In this document: positions 33,910 through 45,955 of the stretch, in pieces
Position numbering within the stretch: position 1 is the first letter of the stretch
How the letters are laid out: the number at the start of each line of letters is the position of its first letter
From: Papilionanthe hookeriana x Papilionanthe teres
Taxonomy: Eukaryota > Streptophyta > Magnoliopsida > Asparagales > Orchidaceae
Assembly (NCBI GenBank): GCA_022702705.1
Contig: CM040422.1
Coordinates: 41,377,270-41,441,269 of the forward strand
Direction of reading: 5' to 3'
DNA: 64,000 nucleotides
The notes under the pieces: generated by a model
The model's input: the letters and a program-made list of their open reading frames with translations, nothing else
What the model was told of the DNA's origin: nothing
The model's database searches: none
Program-made: the position numbers and the translations under genes

Positions 33910-34427
33910 TTCTGCAAGGCAGATTCCAAGTGTTAGTCCCCGAATCGTGCTTCTTCTTGTCGTAAAACTTATGACGAAAAAGAAAGAGTTCGAACACATT
34001 TTCGTTTATCTTAGTGTATTTGTGGTATTAAAAGATAATTGTTTTTTTGAAAAGATTTGTTCGTTAGGAAGGAGAATTATTAAAAGAAGGAGAGTTGTAG
34101 GAAGGGTAAAAGGAGTTGATTAGGAACTGGAAAAGGAAGAGAAAGTCTTGTAGAAACTTCTCGACCCGCAAGACTGCTCCTAAACTAATACCTATTGGGG
34201 GTCCACCCCACCTCAGAAATGAGGTAAAAATGATCTCGGAACCTCTCTGTTTAGGGGTGTCTAAACAGTGGCTCCTAAATCCGAGAGAATGTTGGCTATA
34301 CTTGTTCAAGGTAGAAATGAACATAGTATTCCAACGGAAAGAAGGGTAGTTTGATCCACTAGGAACATGGATACGCTACCGATTTTTGAAAGCAGAATTG
34401 TCTGATTAAAAATGGAGAGAGGAATTT
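33910..34427 (-). other. 5' leader of the nested element
   Basis: Homologous to 21672-22180. It keeps the ACCTCA/TGAGGT hairpin and, near 34187-34204, the segment complementary to the sequence beside the giant element's 3' LTR, with a change at its edge. Its own 3' partner for that complementarity has been deleted. No ORF is supported. Confidence 0.5.
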
Positions 34428-34445
34428 TCCCCAGCGGAGTCGCCA
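34428..34445 (-). promoter_or_regulatory. Primer-binding site of the nested element
   Basis: The minus strand reads TGGCGACTCCGCTGGGGA, identical to 21654-21671, and starts five bases after the LTR end at 34451. An intact primer site with an intact 5' LTR means minus-strand priming would still be possible in principle. Confidence 0.85.
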
Positions 34446-34450
34446 GAAAT

Positions 34451-37400
34451 TGTCGGCATATTTTTAGGTTGTGTTGTATTTTGAAAAGGGGTCGCCTACA
34501 AAAATTGTCGGCAAATTTTTAATTTAATTTAAATAAATAATTTGAAAAGTAGTATTTTATTTTGAAAATAATTTTAAATTTGAAAATTTTAAGATATGAA
34601 ATCAAATTGATCTCACATCCCGAATAGTTTATATAAACGAGCACCGCACCACAAACTGTGTATCTATCCCGAAGAATAGACACACTGCTCGACGATGGGG
34701 CTTGATTAAATAAACTAGAAGATTCTGTGACATCCGTTTGGTCTGCGAACCAATTTTATAAGCCGACAAATTCCCCTGCTTAATATGAAAGCATTAAGTA
34801 GGGTTTATATTACCTGGGTTCTTAAAATTCCCTATAAGGGCAAGCCCCTATAGTTAATTACATCCTAAGTGACGGGAATCACCTAAGAAAACTCTCGATA
34901 ATAATCAGTAGTTCTGCTCTCAAGAATTTCAAAGTTTATGTTTTCAAAGGATTGAATTTTGGAATTTCAATAGGGAATGGATCAAATTTGGAACATTTTA
35001 TTTTGGGAATCCAAAGGAAGAAAGGTAGGAGAAATCACAGATTCAAAGCGAACTCCGGTAATTTCCCGAATATCCTATTGTTTGGCTTGGATTTAGGAAA
35101 GCCCTAATGTTTATCTAGTATTTTGATCTTGCCAATTTTAATTAATTTGTACTTATATTTGTATGATAAAATCATACAAATAGCCTTGAAGATGTGAGGG
35201 TTTATGTCATACCAAACGACTACCTCGGAGTCCTAAGACCGGTTAGGGCTTAATTTACATGACATGATCATGCAAATGCCTAACGAAGAGTTGAGGATTT
35301 ATGTTGCACTAGGCAAACTACCTCGAAATTCTATGGATTCGTTGTTTAATTCTACGAATGTTTAGCTGATGTAGAGTTGTTTTGCTGACGAAGATGGCCG
35401 TGCTGCCCACCATGCTCCGAGCTCCTTGTTGTTGCGGAGGTTTAGTTATAGAACTCATAAATCGGGAGATGAGAAAAGTGTTTTGGTTTAGAGAAATTCT
35501 TAATTTCCAAGTGTTTTTATGTTTTATTTAAAACAAATCTTAAAGTTGATTATAACAACACCGGTTAAGATCTCACTGGTTCCATCCTTCCGGCATCGTT
35601 ATTTTTATCGGATTCACTTAGTCCAGATGAATTTTCTAAACTCAACTAAATGAGTTCCACACTTTCATTTAGACCGTGGGAAATCCCGTTAGCAACACGT
35701 AGGTTACATCATCCGAGGTATTCCCGATCATCCAACAAGACATTTTAATTTAGTTGTAATTGTAGTTTTGTGTTCCGTTTGTGATTAAATTTTGAGTTGT
35801 TTTATATTTTGAAATGTTGTGGCGGTGAATTTTATCTTGCAATGACTTTTAATTTAGTTTTGGTTTCAGTTTTAGGGACTATCCTAAAGGTGTGGGTTTT
35901 CATGCAACAGTTGTTTATCATGCAAGAAAACTAAGTGCGATGTGATTAAATAAATTGCAACAAAATAAAAGCGTACCTGAAGGGTCTTCCCGTCATCCCA
36001 AGCTGCACTTAGACTCAATTTAGAATATTTAAGCAAGTTCCTAGGTAAAGCTAAGGGAAGGGTTATGGTTTTCTACCAAATTCCTAATCCTATAGCTAGT
36101 CATTTCCTATGACGTCTAGGTTCTTGTGTTTTGGTTTGAGGACGATTTTCTTCATCGAAGAATAATTAAGTTCAGTTGTTCTTATAAATATCCTATCATA
36201 TTGAGGAAGTGCTTAAGAAGAATCTTAAACATCTTTTCAATATTGCTAGAATTGTTTTAAGTCCAAATGAATTTAATTATACAAATGAATTAATCATCCA
36301 GGAATTCAAGTTTTGTTGTTATCTTACTCGTGAACTAGTGCCATTTGAATATCCTATGAGGAAGTAACATTTCATTTAACGTTCGTTTAGGAGTTATGAC
36401 AACAAAAGCTTTCGAGGGCAAATTGATGTTCAAATGGTTTATGATTTAATTTCGATTAACGGGTTTAAATTTGGAATAGTGTTCAAGTTGCTTCATATTT
36501 ATTTTTGAATTTCTTTATGTCTTAGGTGATGTTATTGTTAATTCAATTTAATTTAACTTTAATTTAATTTAATTTGGTTTAGTTTTAATTTTAATTTAAT
36601 TTAATTTGATTTTAATTTTAACTTGATTCTATTATTTAATTAAATTTAATTCAATTCAATTTAATTTGATATGATTTAATTTAATTTAATTTAATTTGAT
36701 ATAATTTAATTTAATTTAATTTAATTTAATTTAATTTAATTTAATATAATTTAATTTAAATTTTAGTTTAATTTTATTTTTAATTTTAATCTAATATTTT
36801 ATTTTTTATGTTTTAAAGATGATTTAATTTTAATTGTTAAAGTATTAATTTAATTAAAATTTTAAAACGATTTAATTTAAATAATTTAACTTCACTTTTA
36901 TCTAATGATTAAGTCTTTTAGCATTTTAAATCTTAAATTTGGATTATCATTTTAATTAGGAATTAAATATTATTGAGATGATTAATTTAGGGATTCTTAA
37001 ATTAAAGAACAAATCTCTTCCTAATAATATCCCTATTTTAATAATTCCAATTTTATTATTCTTCCAAATTTAATCAATTATTCAATTAAGGTTTATTTCA
37101 ATTATTTTTAAATTGTTTAGTAGGTTTCTACCCTTTAATTATCTAAATTTCAATAATCCAAATCAGATTAGGATCAAATATTTTACTCTTTAATTTTATT
37201 AAGCTTAAAATTTTAATTAAGGGTAAAAATTTTAAATACCACTTTGCCCTTCAAGCTTAATAATTTCATAACTCACTAAATTGAGCTTAAATAAACTTGA
37301 AATTTTTATGTGACTTTACTCATATGCCAGTAAAGACATGAGAGGAGAAAATGTGATTTTTCTGTATTTCATTTATTTATGTAATTATTTTTGGTGGAAA

Positions 37401-40400
37401 ATAGGGATTTCCAAGGAAAATTTAATAATATGACCAAGGGAAAGTTTCTGACCTTAAGAAAATTATGGGACATTCATAATGACTAGAGGACCACTTGGAC
37501 CAATTTTGGTGATTTTTTGAATTATATTCTTTTTATTATAATTATTTTGATTTTTCGAGTATTAATTAATTTAAAAATAAAATAAAGGTTGAAAAAAAAA
37601 TTTTATATTTTTCAAAAATCTCTCTGATATCAAGGAAATCAAAGAATCAATTTTTATAATTTTCTGATTTTTCTTTGATTTATTAGAATTATTTTAGTGG
37701 AAATGCTAAAAAATACATTTTTTTAATTTTAAAATTACCTTAGGTCTTTAAAATTTAATATCTCATCATATAGAATTAAGAAAAATATGGAGTTTGTTCC
37801 TAAGTGATTAAAATTCAAAATGTGACATTTTGGTGAATTTTATTATTTTTATGATTTTTATTATTTTTTAATTATTAAAATATTAAAATAATACAAAAAA
37901 AATCAACTTTTTTAGAAAATTGAAATTTTAATTTTCTTAAATTCCCCTGATATCAGAGAGGCTCCAAAACTAATTTGGTGAATTTTTGAAAAGCATTTTG
38001 AAAGTTATAAATTTTTAAAGTTCAAATTGACTAAATTGCTTAATCAACCTACTTAGTAGGACTAACCAAGTCCAATTTACTTCAAATTTTTATGGTGGGT
38101 TCCTCTGATCCTAAAGGTCAGTGGAGAATTAATTTCAAGTCAATTTGATGTATGATTAGCTCTAATTAATTAGGGACCTATTTTGGGTGCTTAAGCCAAT
38201 TAGGGTTATTTTAAATGAATTAATTCAAAACCTATTTTTCCTAGGGTCCTCTGGTCATAAGAGACATCACCAAATTTTCCTAGAATTTATTTTACAACAT
38301 GCTAATTATTGGATTTAAAATACTCAAAACAGTAACATGAATTTGAAAAATCAATAACTTCTCATAGGGATTGCCTCTGACTTTGGAAAATTCAGGGAAT
38401 GCTCCCAAATTCAGAGGCTTCAAAAGCCCTATGGTCTCATGCCATGGTGAATTTCCTATATGCATGGAGAATTAAAACAATGCAGAGGGTAAATAAATCA
38501 TTAAAAATAAAATACTTGATGAAATTAAATGATTTCTTTTCCACATTATTCTCCTCTGTTCACTGAGCAAGAGGGTATTTTTTATTTTATTTTTCTGATT
38601 TTTCTACACAAAGTTATGGATTTTTGAAGTTTAAGGAATTAAATAAATCAGAAAATCCCTATTTTTCTATTTATCCGAGTCGGCGCCGCGTCAACCTTAA
38701 CATCTCCGAAGTGCCGCGTGGCGCTTTCTGATTCGACGCCGCCATCCGACTCAGCGCTCCAGGGGCCCGCTGTATAGTTCCGTCTCCTCATCCGGCGCGA
38801 TCCTGGCCGTCCGTCCGCGCGTGTATGGGATGAACGGCATCCGTTCATCGTCTCAAAGTGCCCTCACCCGAGGCCGTCTACACTAAAACCCTAAGAACTC
38901 ACTCATTTCTCAACGGATTTTCGTGTTCTTATGCTCTATGGATTCGTCTTGAAGAGACTAATACATCTATATGGTGATCATATATTAAAATTAAAGTATT
39001 TGAAATGGAGAATCTCCAGAAGCTCGGGATAAAGAATTAGCTCATACCTTTGCTCAGAGAAGTGTGGCTTCAATCTGAGGGTTGTGTCACCTTCGATTGT
39101 ATCCGATAAGCTTCAAATGAAGTCTCCTAGTCTGGTGAATTGCCTAGCTATGAAAGTGACCACAACTGATCACAAAGCTTGGAGGTTGGAACAACTGGGT
39201 GGCCTGGAGATGGGGCTATCAGTGGGAAACTTCTCCTCTTGTTCTAGTGAAGGTGTAGGGCCAGTCAATTTGGGGATTGGCTCACTGTGGAGAAGTGTCC
39301 TGGTTTTTGGCTTGGATTTCAACTCTGAAATTGAGCTCACAGAGAGGAAATGGCAGGGGGATTTCAGTGGGGATCAAGTTCTCTATGTGTGGAGAGTGGT
39401 CTAGAATGATTTTGACAGAGTTTCGGCAAGGTTTGTACAACTCTCCTCCATGGTCGTGAGGGGGTCGCGTTTAAATAGAGGTGGCTGGAGAGCCTCGCGG
39501 GGACGACGAGGGTTGGGATCGACTGCTCCGGGCATGGGAAGAACAACCATGGTGGCCATTGGGCATGGGGCGGCTCGGCGAGGGAGAATTCCAATGTTGG
39601 GCTCACATGTGAGCTCTCGGGCATGGCGTTTTCCGGCGGCACGGTGGTCGGCCGGCCGGTCTCGAGTCACCATCTTGGCCAGTGGGGTCGGGGCTTGGCA
39701 TTAGTGCGATCGATTGAGCATGGACATGTGTAAAGTACATGGATCGAAATGGCATGGGGATATGGCTAATCTTGGCTAGGTTTGGTCGACCCATTTGTTT
39801 GGGTCGGGTTCACCTCCCCATGGCTAGCCTTGGACCGAGAAAATCGGTTAGGCTAAGCTGGTCGAAAGGTGGTGATGTCCTTATCCAAGAATATTTGGAT
39901 TAAATCTTGGTTAAGGGGTATCATGGGTGAGGTTAAAGACTTTTAGGAATTATGGAAGGCTCTCTCCCCTCTTACCCAATGTGGCATGGTGACATGTAAA
40001 GAGGCTCTCATGGCTTCCATGTGGCTCATGCATGGCTTCATGGCTCATCTTTGGCTTGGGAAAAGTTAAGTCAATTTCATGGAAATGAGTTTAAGAAAGT
40101 TTTGGTATTTTGATGGGAATTTGTATGGGGCTTAATTTGGAATGGCTTCATGATGAGTTTTGAAACTTAGGGATTGATTTAATTGAAAATATGGTGTAGA
40201 GCAATTTTCATATGGGTTTTGGATTGATTTTGGCCCTTTGGATTTTGGTGGAGATGGGCTTTAGGAAGGTTTCATGTAAGTGGGCTTTAAGTTTAAGAAT
40301 GAATTCATGGATGGGAATTTTCTAGAACTTTGGGCCAAATAACTGTTGGGTTTGGTTTAGGGATATGTCATGAGTGATTTGAAATGAGTTTGGAATGATT

Positions 40401-41850
40401 TGGGTTTGAATTGGGTTGGATTTGGGCCTCTTTGGTAAATGGGCCAATGTAGGTCAAATTGGGCTAACTTGGGCCAATGTTGGGCTAGGGTTGAAATTGA
40501 TGTAAAATAAATGTTGGGAAATATTTATGAGAGTGTTTCAAAGAGGTTTTGGCTTTGGTTGAGTTTTTATTTTGGGGTTTGGGCTTATTTGGGTTAGGTT
40601 TGGGTTAAGGTCAAAATTGGGCTTTTTGGCTTTGGGTTGAATTTGAGTGGGGTTTGGGTCTAAATTTTGGGTAAATCATGTTAGTTTTTTGTTTTTGGGG
40701 ATGTTAAGGAAGGTTTAGAAAAGATTTGGGGTTAATTGGAGTTGAATTGGGTGAGTTTGGGTTAGGTTTGGGTCATGGGTCCAAATTGGGCTTTAAGGCC
40801 AAAAGTGAAATTGGATCCAAATGTCAATCAAATTGGACTTGGATTTGGTCTAGATTGGTTTTGGGAATGTTGAATTGAAGTTTAGAATTGAATTGGAACA
40901 GAATTTGGGTCAATTGGGTAGGTTTGGCTTGACATTGGGTTCACTTAGGGTTAAAATTGGTCAAATTGGGGGTTTTGACAAAAGTAGGGTAAATTGACAA
41001 AATTTGCCGCTGGTGTAGTTGAACAAAATGAAATTAGGAATATTTGGGATTTTCTGGAATTTTCTGGAAATTTTCTGAATTTTTGGATTTTTGGGTCAAA
41101 AGGGGTATTTTGGGTATTTGGAGGGTATTGGGAGGTATTTTTGGAATTTTTGGTATTTTTGGGTATGGATGATCAATTTGAGTAATGTGGGAATGTTTGG
41201 GATTGGTTTTGAGGAATTTTGGGTAATTTAGGTGATTTTGCAAATTTTGGGTAGTTTCGATAGCTTTGGGTAGAGTTAGGCGGGTGTAGGGCCCCGGGGT
41301 CAAAAATTGAAAATTTGGAAAATTAAAGATTGGGTGAATGTAAGTGGAATGAAATCATTTTGGTTGAGCTATGAAGCCATATCAAGCCCACATGAGCCAT
41401 GAAGGGACTCATTTGAGGCATTCACTATGTTGTTCCTAACCCTCTTAGCCAAGGGATTAGGGGTTAAGGACCATCCATGTGAATCACCTTCATGAGTCAG
41501 GAGGTCAAGTTGGGTATAGGTGTGTTTTAGGACGTGTGTGAAAGTGTAGTGTATAAATGTAGTGTGTGTGTAAGTCAGCCCTTCACTGAACCGAGCCACT
41601 CGGGCGGTCCTAAGGCCCGAAGAGTCCTATAGGAACTCATCCTTTAAACTTCCACATTTGATTTCAACCCTCTAGGTGATTAGGGGTCTACAATCAAATT
41701 TGTGGAGTTTGCGAGGAGTTAAGAAGTGGTTTGAATTTCTAAATGGTGGGTCCCAATTCTAGTCCTCTAGGATACTCAAAGGAAAAGCCTAAGGCTAGAT
41801 CCTAAGTGCTAAAAGAAGAAGAGAAGACCTCATCAAAAATGAGGTCAACA
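34451..41850 (-). repeat. 5' LTR of the nested element (7.40 kb)
   Basis: Read on the minus strand it runs from TGTTGACC (41850) to TGCCGACA (34451). It has the same internal plan as 14242-21648: terminal hairpin, C/A-rich tract (seen here as a G/T-rich + strand, 40080-41300), TATA candidate (39470-39477), CpG-rich block with palindrome (38830-38848), AT-rich repeat (36540-36770), duplicated LTR-end motif (near 34503-34515). Compared with 26104-33341, it has several CAG/CTG versus CG differences clustered at 36310-36480. Confidence 0.92.
39470..39477 (-). promoter_or_regulatory. Candidate TATA box, nested element 5' LTR
   Basis: TATTTAAA on the minus strand, equivalent to 16614-16621. In an active copy this LTR would drive the genomic RNA. 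Confidence 0.45.
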
Positions 41851-41855
41851 TGTAC
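41851..41855 (+). repeat. Target-site duplication TGTAC, right copy
   Basis: It follows the nested element's terminus at 41850 and matches 26099-26103. The giant element's coding strand resumes here. Confidence 0.9.
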
Positions 41856-42345
41856 ATACTATGACCCTGACCCCGATCCATTCTAATAAGATCGAGGGTA
41901 TGGTGGTCAAAGAGGTACGTAGCGGCGATGCAAAGCCAATCAAATTCTACCGTGGTGCTCCTTCCTCCAAAACCGAAAATAATGTACAATTTGAAGATGT
42001 CACTTCATCAGAATTAATGGAATTACCTTTTGAGTGGTACTCTCCCTGTGTTCAAAATTTAATTCGACGTGGTTTCTTACCTCGATATTGGACAAAAGTT
42101 CAATCACAATATTTTGAAAAATTATGGAATAACTCCGGTCGTCCACCAATTCAAAGCATGGTCTCGGATTCGGCACAGTAGGATCAGTTGACGATACTGA
42201 ATTTTGCTTGGTTTTCACTTGCGAGTCTAATGAAAACTGCATGGAAACTACGGAAGAATTCGAAGATTTACAAATTGGAGAAGCTCCACCGGAATTCGAA
42301 GAAGAGATCAAATCTACAATAGATGTGTTAACGAAGTTAACTTAG
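41851..42345 (+). pseudogene. Protease-RT linker of the giant element (continued)
   Basis: A 106-residue open stretch (41861-42181) contains GMVVKEVRSGDAKPIKFYRG, ELMELPFEWYSPCVQNLIRR and GFLPRYW. It corresponds to 4400-4740 of the older element. It is conserved between copies, so it is likely translated, but I recognise no domain. A stop near 42180 and a frameshift follow before the reverse-transcriptase entry. Ogre elements are reported to splice out an intron between protease and reverse transcriptase; this stretch may be part of it. Confidence 0.55.
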
Positions 42346-43345
42346 GTACTAGCGAAGAGCCTGAACCTACCTTTGTTAGCTCCTTACTCAATAAAGAAGA
42401 CTCCGAAGAAATAATCAAGTTATCAATGGAATTTAAAGACCGTTTTGCTTGGAGCTACGATGAGATGCCGAGTTTAGCTCAAGAGGTCGCAGATCCATAA
42501 GCTAGGAGTGGATCCTACTTCCGTCCCGCCGGACAAGGTCCTAGAAGAATGCGTCTAGAAATCGAACAACAAGTCATACCGAAGTTAAAAAGCTAATAGA
42601 CGCTAAATTTGTCCGCGAAGAACAATACCCGACTTAGTTAGCCAATGTGGTACCAGCTTAGGAAGAAGAATGGTCGGATCGAATTTGTTTGGATTTCGGA
42701 GATTTAAACAAGGCATGTCCAAAGGATGAATTCCCTCTACCGATCCCGAATTAATGATCGACATTGCTTCAACACATGAAATATTCTCATTCATGGATGG
42801 ATCTTCAGGATACAACCAGATAAAAATGGCTCCAAAAGATGAAAAACTTACAGCATTCAAAACGCCGATTGGAGTATATTGCTACACAGTGATGCCATTC
42901 GGACTGAAGAACGCAAGAGCAGCATACTAGAGAGCAATGACAAGAATTTTTTATGATCTCATCCACAATCAAGTCGAATGCTACGTGGACGATGTGGTCA
43001 TCAAAAGCAAAGTAAAGGACAACCACTTAAATGATTTGAGAATTATTTTCGAACGATTAAGACAATTTAACCTTAAGATGAATCCCTTAAAATGCGCCTT
43101 CGGCGTCACCTCAGGGAAATTCTTAGGATTCGTTGTCCGACATCGTGGAATTGAAATCAACCCGGAAAAGATTAAAGCTATCTTAGAAATGCCACCTCCC
43201 AAAATCTTAAAGCAACTACGATCTTTTCAAGGGAAGCTGGCATATCTTCGACACTTTATCTCAAACTTGTCAGGTAGGTGTCGACCTTTCTCGACATTAG
43301 TTAAAAGGACGTCAAATTTATTTGGGAAGAGAAATGCCGAAGGCC
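42346..43345 (+). pseudogene. Reverse transcriptase domain of the giant element
   Basis: Conserved blocks appear in order: FKDRFAWSYDEMPSLA, NKACPKDEFPLPIP, FMDGSSGYNQIKMAPKDEK, YCYTVMPFGLKNARAAY, YVDD at 42982-42993 followed by VVIKSK, NPLKCAFGVTSGKFLGFVVR, and LAYLRHFISNLSG. A 140-residue ORF (42937-43359) holds the catalytic box and the connection region. Stops occur near 42500, 42597, 42636 and 42930, and frameshifts in 42480-42620. Many correspond to CAG or CTG in the older copy. The two catalytic Asp of YVDD are intact. Confidence 0.87.
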
Positions 43346-43800
43346 TTCGAGGACATTAAGCAATATTTAATGACACCTCCCGTCTTAGCAGACCCGAGCC
43401 TAGGTAGACCGCCGATACTTTATACCGCGGCTTTAGACAACTCTCTCGGAGCCCCGTTAGCCTGAGTCGATGATGAGGGTAAAGAAAATGCTCTTTACTA
43501 CTTAAGCCGTCGTTTACTCCGACGGAAATAAGGTATCCCGCAATTGAAAAGTATTGTTTGGCCCCGATCTTCGCCGCTCAAAAGCTCGGGCACTACATGC
43601 TTTCTCATAAGGTCAACCTAATCTCGAAATTTAATCCATCGCAATACTCGATGACTCGTCCAACGCTTTCCGGCGGACTCGCCGGATGGTCAATGATATT
43701 ATTGCAATTCAATATAACTTTCGTGCCTCTTCGTGCCGTAAAGGGACAAGTCTTAGCGGACTTCCTCGCAACGACACCCTTTGCGGCAGAATCTCCTCTC
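43346..43800 (+). pseudogene. RNase H domain of the giant element
   Basis: The segment shows ILYTAALDNSLGAP, a stop (GCCTGA near 43465), LYYLSR, and APIFAAQKLGHYMLSHKVNL, then ILLQFNITFVPLRAVKGQVL and ADFLA. It continues into the aRNH within one ORF (43558-44106). It is the usual retroviral-type RNase H of Ty3 elements. It is interrupted by the stop near 43465 and a frameshift near 43515. Confidence 0.8.
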
Positions 43801-44290
43801 AATGACGATTTGCCAGATGAACAAATAATGAGTTTAGAAGACCCCGATGATCGACGTTGGGAATTATATTTCGATGGAGAATCTTCAGCACAAAAAGACG
43901 AAGAATCGCAAGTGATAGTGACCGGTAAGGCAGGGATCAGATTAATCTTTATAACACCGGAGCGGGGGATGTTAAGATACACCTACCACTTGACAGAGCC
44001 GTGTACAAACAACGAAGCAGAATATAAAGCCCTCATAACGAGACTCGGAATTAACTATTCAAATGGGGATAACGGACATCAACATCTACGGGGATTCGCG
44101 AGTTAATCATTCAACGGATCGTCGGACAAGATAGAATTTTAAAGCCAAGACTCGAGCAATACTTCCAGTATGCCATACAGTTGTTAGAACAGATTCTGAA
44201 TGTGACGATCTACAAAATTCCCAGAAAAGAAAATGCTTTAGTAGATGCGTTAGCTCGCCTTGCAAAAGAATTTGTCTGCTTGCAAGATGA
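43801..44290 (+). pseudogene. Archaeal-type RNase H (aRNH) of the giant element
   Basis: WELYFDGESS carries the first Asp (43873-43875) and CTNNEAEYKAL the Glu. After a one-base frameshift near 44045, INIYGDS gives the next Asp. In the following ORF, ENALVDALARLAKEF supplies the last. All four acidic positions are therefore encoded, in two frames. Together with the RNase H just upstream this gives the dual arrangement typical of the Tat lineage. Confidence 0.82.
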
Positions 44291-45740
44291 ATCAGTGGAA
44301 GTGTCGGCTCACGGACGTCGAGTCCTATCACGACTCGACATAGACACAATACACAAATCGAAAAAAGAAAAAGAATCGATTGCAACAGATGACGTAAAAC
44401 ACGGAAGATCGGCGATAGCCATTAATGTACTACCCGCAAACAGGAAAACTACCGGACGATAGTCGCAAGCCCATCGGATTAAGAAAAGAACTCCGTCCTA
44501 CCCATTAATAAACAACACGTTATACGGAAGGTCTTTCGATCAAATGTGGCTAAGGTGCCTAAGCGGGTTCGAGGCCCGTGAAATTGTTAAAGAGGTGCAT
44601 TCGGGACTCGTGGCGCTCACCGATCGGGTCCAAAGATGAAAATGAAAATTAAAAGACTAGGGTATTATTGGCCCTCGATGATGACCGACTGCATGAAAGT
44701 CGCCAAGAGCTGTCACCAATGCCAAGTGCACGGAGTGGTTCTACACCAACCTCCAAATGTGTTACATCCGACAATTGCATCATGGCCATTTGAATGTTGG
44801 GGCACAGATATAATGGGTTCAATAGAACCACCATCTGCAAAAGGACATCTCTTCATTCTTGCGGCTACAGATTACTTTTCCAAGTGGGCAGAGGCAGTTC
44901 CACTTAGAGAAGTGAAAGCACACCACGTGCTACAGTTTTTCAAGAACCAAGTTGTCTACCGTTTCGGAGTGCCACGCAAGATCATCTCGGATAATGGGTC
45001 GGCATTCGAAGCACACAAATCAACAATTTTGTCGTGAGACACGGAATCGACCGCTATATTCCACAATTTACTACCCAAGAGCAAACGGCCCTGTCGAGGC
45101 TTTTAATAAAACTCTCGTTCAAATTTTAAAGAAAACCTTAGACGATAATAAGAGAAATTGGCACGAGAAGTTATTAGAAGCCTTATGGGCCTACCGGACA
45201 ACCTTCGAACTCCTACTCAAGCTACACCTTACGCTCCGGTGTATGGGTCCGAGGCGATGTTACCCTTAGAGGTCCAGCCTTCCTTCACTCGGAATCGCGA
45301 CCACAAACAAAATCACGACAGAAGAGAATGCCAAATTATGACTAGAAGAATTGGAAAGCCTGTAAGTTAAAAGACATGCAGCGCAGCAGAATTTAAAACT
45401 ATACCAAGCCAAGATGGTTCAAGCCCATGACAGACTGGTCCGCCCAAGAACCTTCAAAGTTGGTGACTTAGTTCTCGTTCTCAAGAGACCTATCCTTGCA
45501 CACCGCAATATAGGAGGAAAATTTGAACCCACTTGGGAAGGACCGTTTGTGGTTGAAGCAATGATACTCGGGAGGCTCCTACCGACTAGTGAATTGCCAA
45601 GGAGAACGACATATGCTTCCGATCAATGGACGATACTTGAAGAAGTATTACGCTACCTGATGTTTCGAAGGAATGAATTTTTCATCCCTAGAAGCACGGG
45701 TGAAGTAGTTACTTATGATTGGGTCCGAACCCAAAAATAA
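44291..45740 (+). pseudogene. Integrase domain and C-terminal region of the giant element
   Basis: The zinc-binding N-terminus ends in SCHQCQVHG (near 44710-44740). The core shows WGTDIMG (Asp 44807-44809), IISDNGS (Asp 44990-44992) and VEAFNKTL (Glu 45096-45098), so the whole DDE triad is present. A frameshift near 45015 separates the second Asp from the Glu. Another near 45208 falls where the older copy reads TTTAGAACACC and this one TTCGAACTCC, consistent with CAG reduced to CG. The C-terminal ORF (45414-45740) has VRPRTFKVGDLVLVLKR and GKFEPTWEGPFVV, a GPF-type module without chromodomain. It ends in DWVRTQK. Integrase would insert the cDNA and make the 5-bp duplications. Confidence 0.87.
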
Positions 45741-45955
45741 TAAAAAATGTGCTAAAATAAATAAAATCATGATAATAAAGTTTTCCTTGTTTTTTCTTCC
45801 ATATCAAAATCTCTTTCCTGATCTTATCCCACTTCATTCCTGTTAAATTTAAAAATACAAAAATTAATAAAAAAAACTGTCTTTAATAAATATTTTCTTA
45901 ATGTTCTTGTTCTTAGTACAGCCCCTGATCCTTTTCCTTGTCTTTTCGCAGGGAA
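45741..45955 (+). other. AT-rich spacer before the AlkB-type ORF, ending in a splice-acceptor-like site
   Basis: A short A/T-rich gap after the integrase stop becomes pyrimidine-rich and ends CTTTTCGCAG at 45942-45951, five bases before the expected start codon. It matches 8238-8506. It looks like the end of an intron; no donor is assigned. Confidence 0.4.

Larger units (their letters stand above)
26104..41850 (-). mobile_element. Nested minus-strand deletion derivative of the same giant family (15.7 kb)
   Basis: It consists of two giant LTRs (26104-33341 and 34451-41850) around 1,109 bp of internal DNA, bounded by TGTAC duplications. On the minus strand the order is 5' LTR, PBS, leader, first ~190 codons of ORF1, 3' LTR. 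Gag, pol, the AlkB-type ORF, the satellite and the sequence beside the 3' LTR are all missing. The ORF1 side of the junction matches the sequence around 22750, and a TTTG is shared by both partners. LTRs make up 93% of its length. It could move only with proteins supplied in trans; without the normal plus-strand priming region this copy is probably dead. Confidence 0.9.

Noticed and set aside
39364..39704. Overlapping ORFs of 84-92 residues on both strands in the LTR promoter region
   Set aside because: GC-richer sequence gives open frames by chance on both strands; equivalents in the other LTRs are shifted or interrupted.
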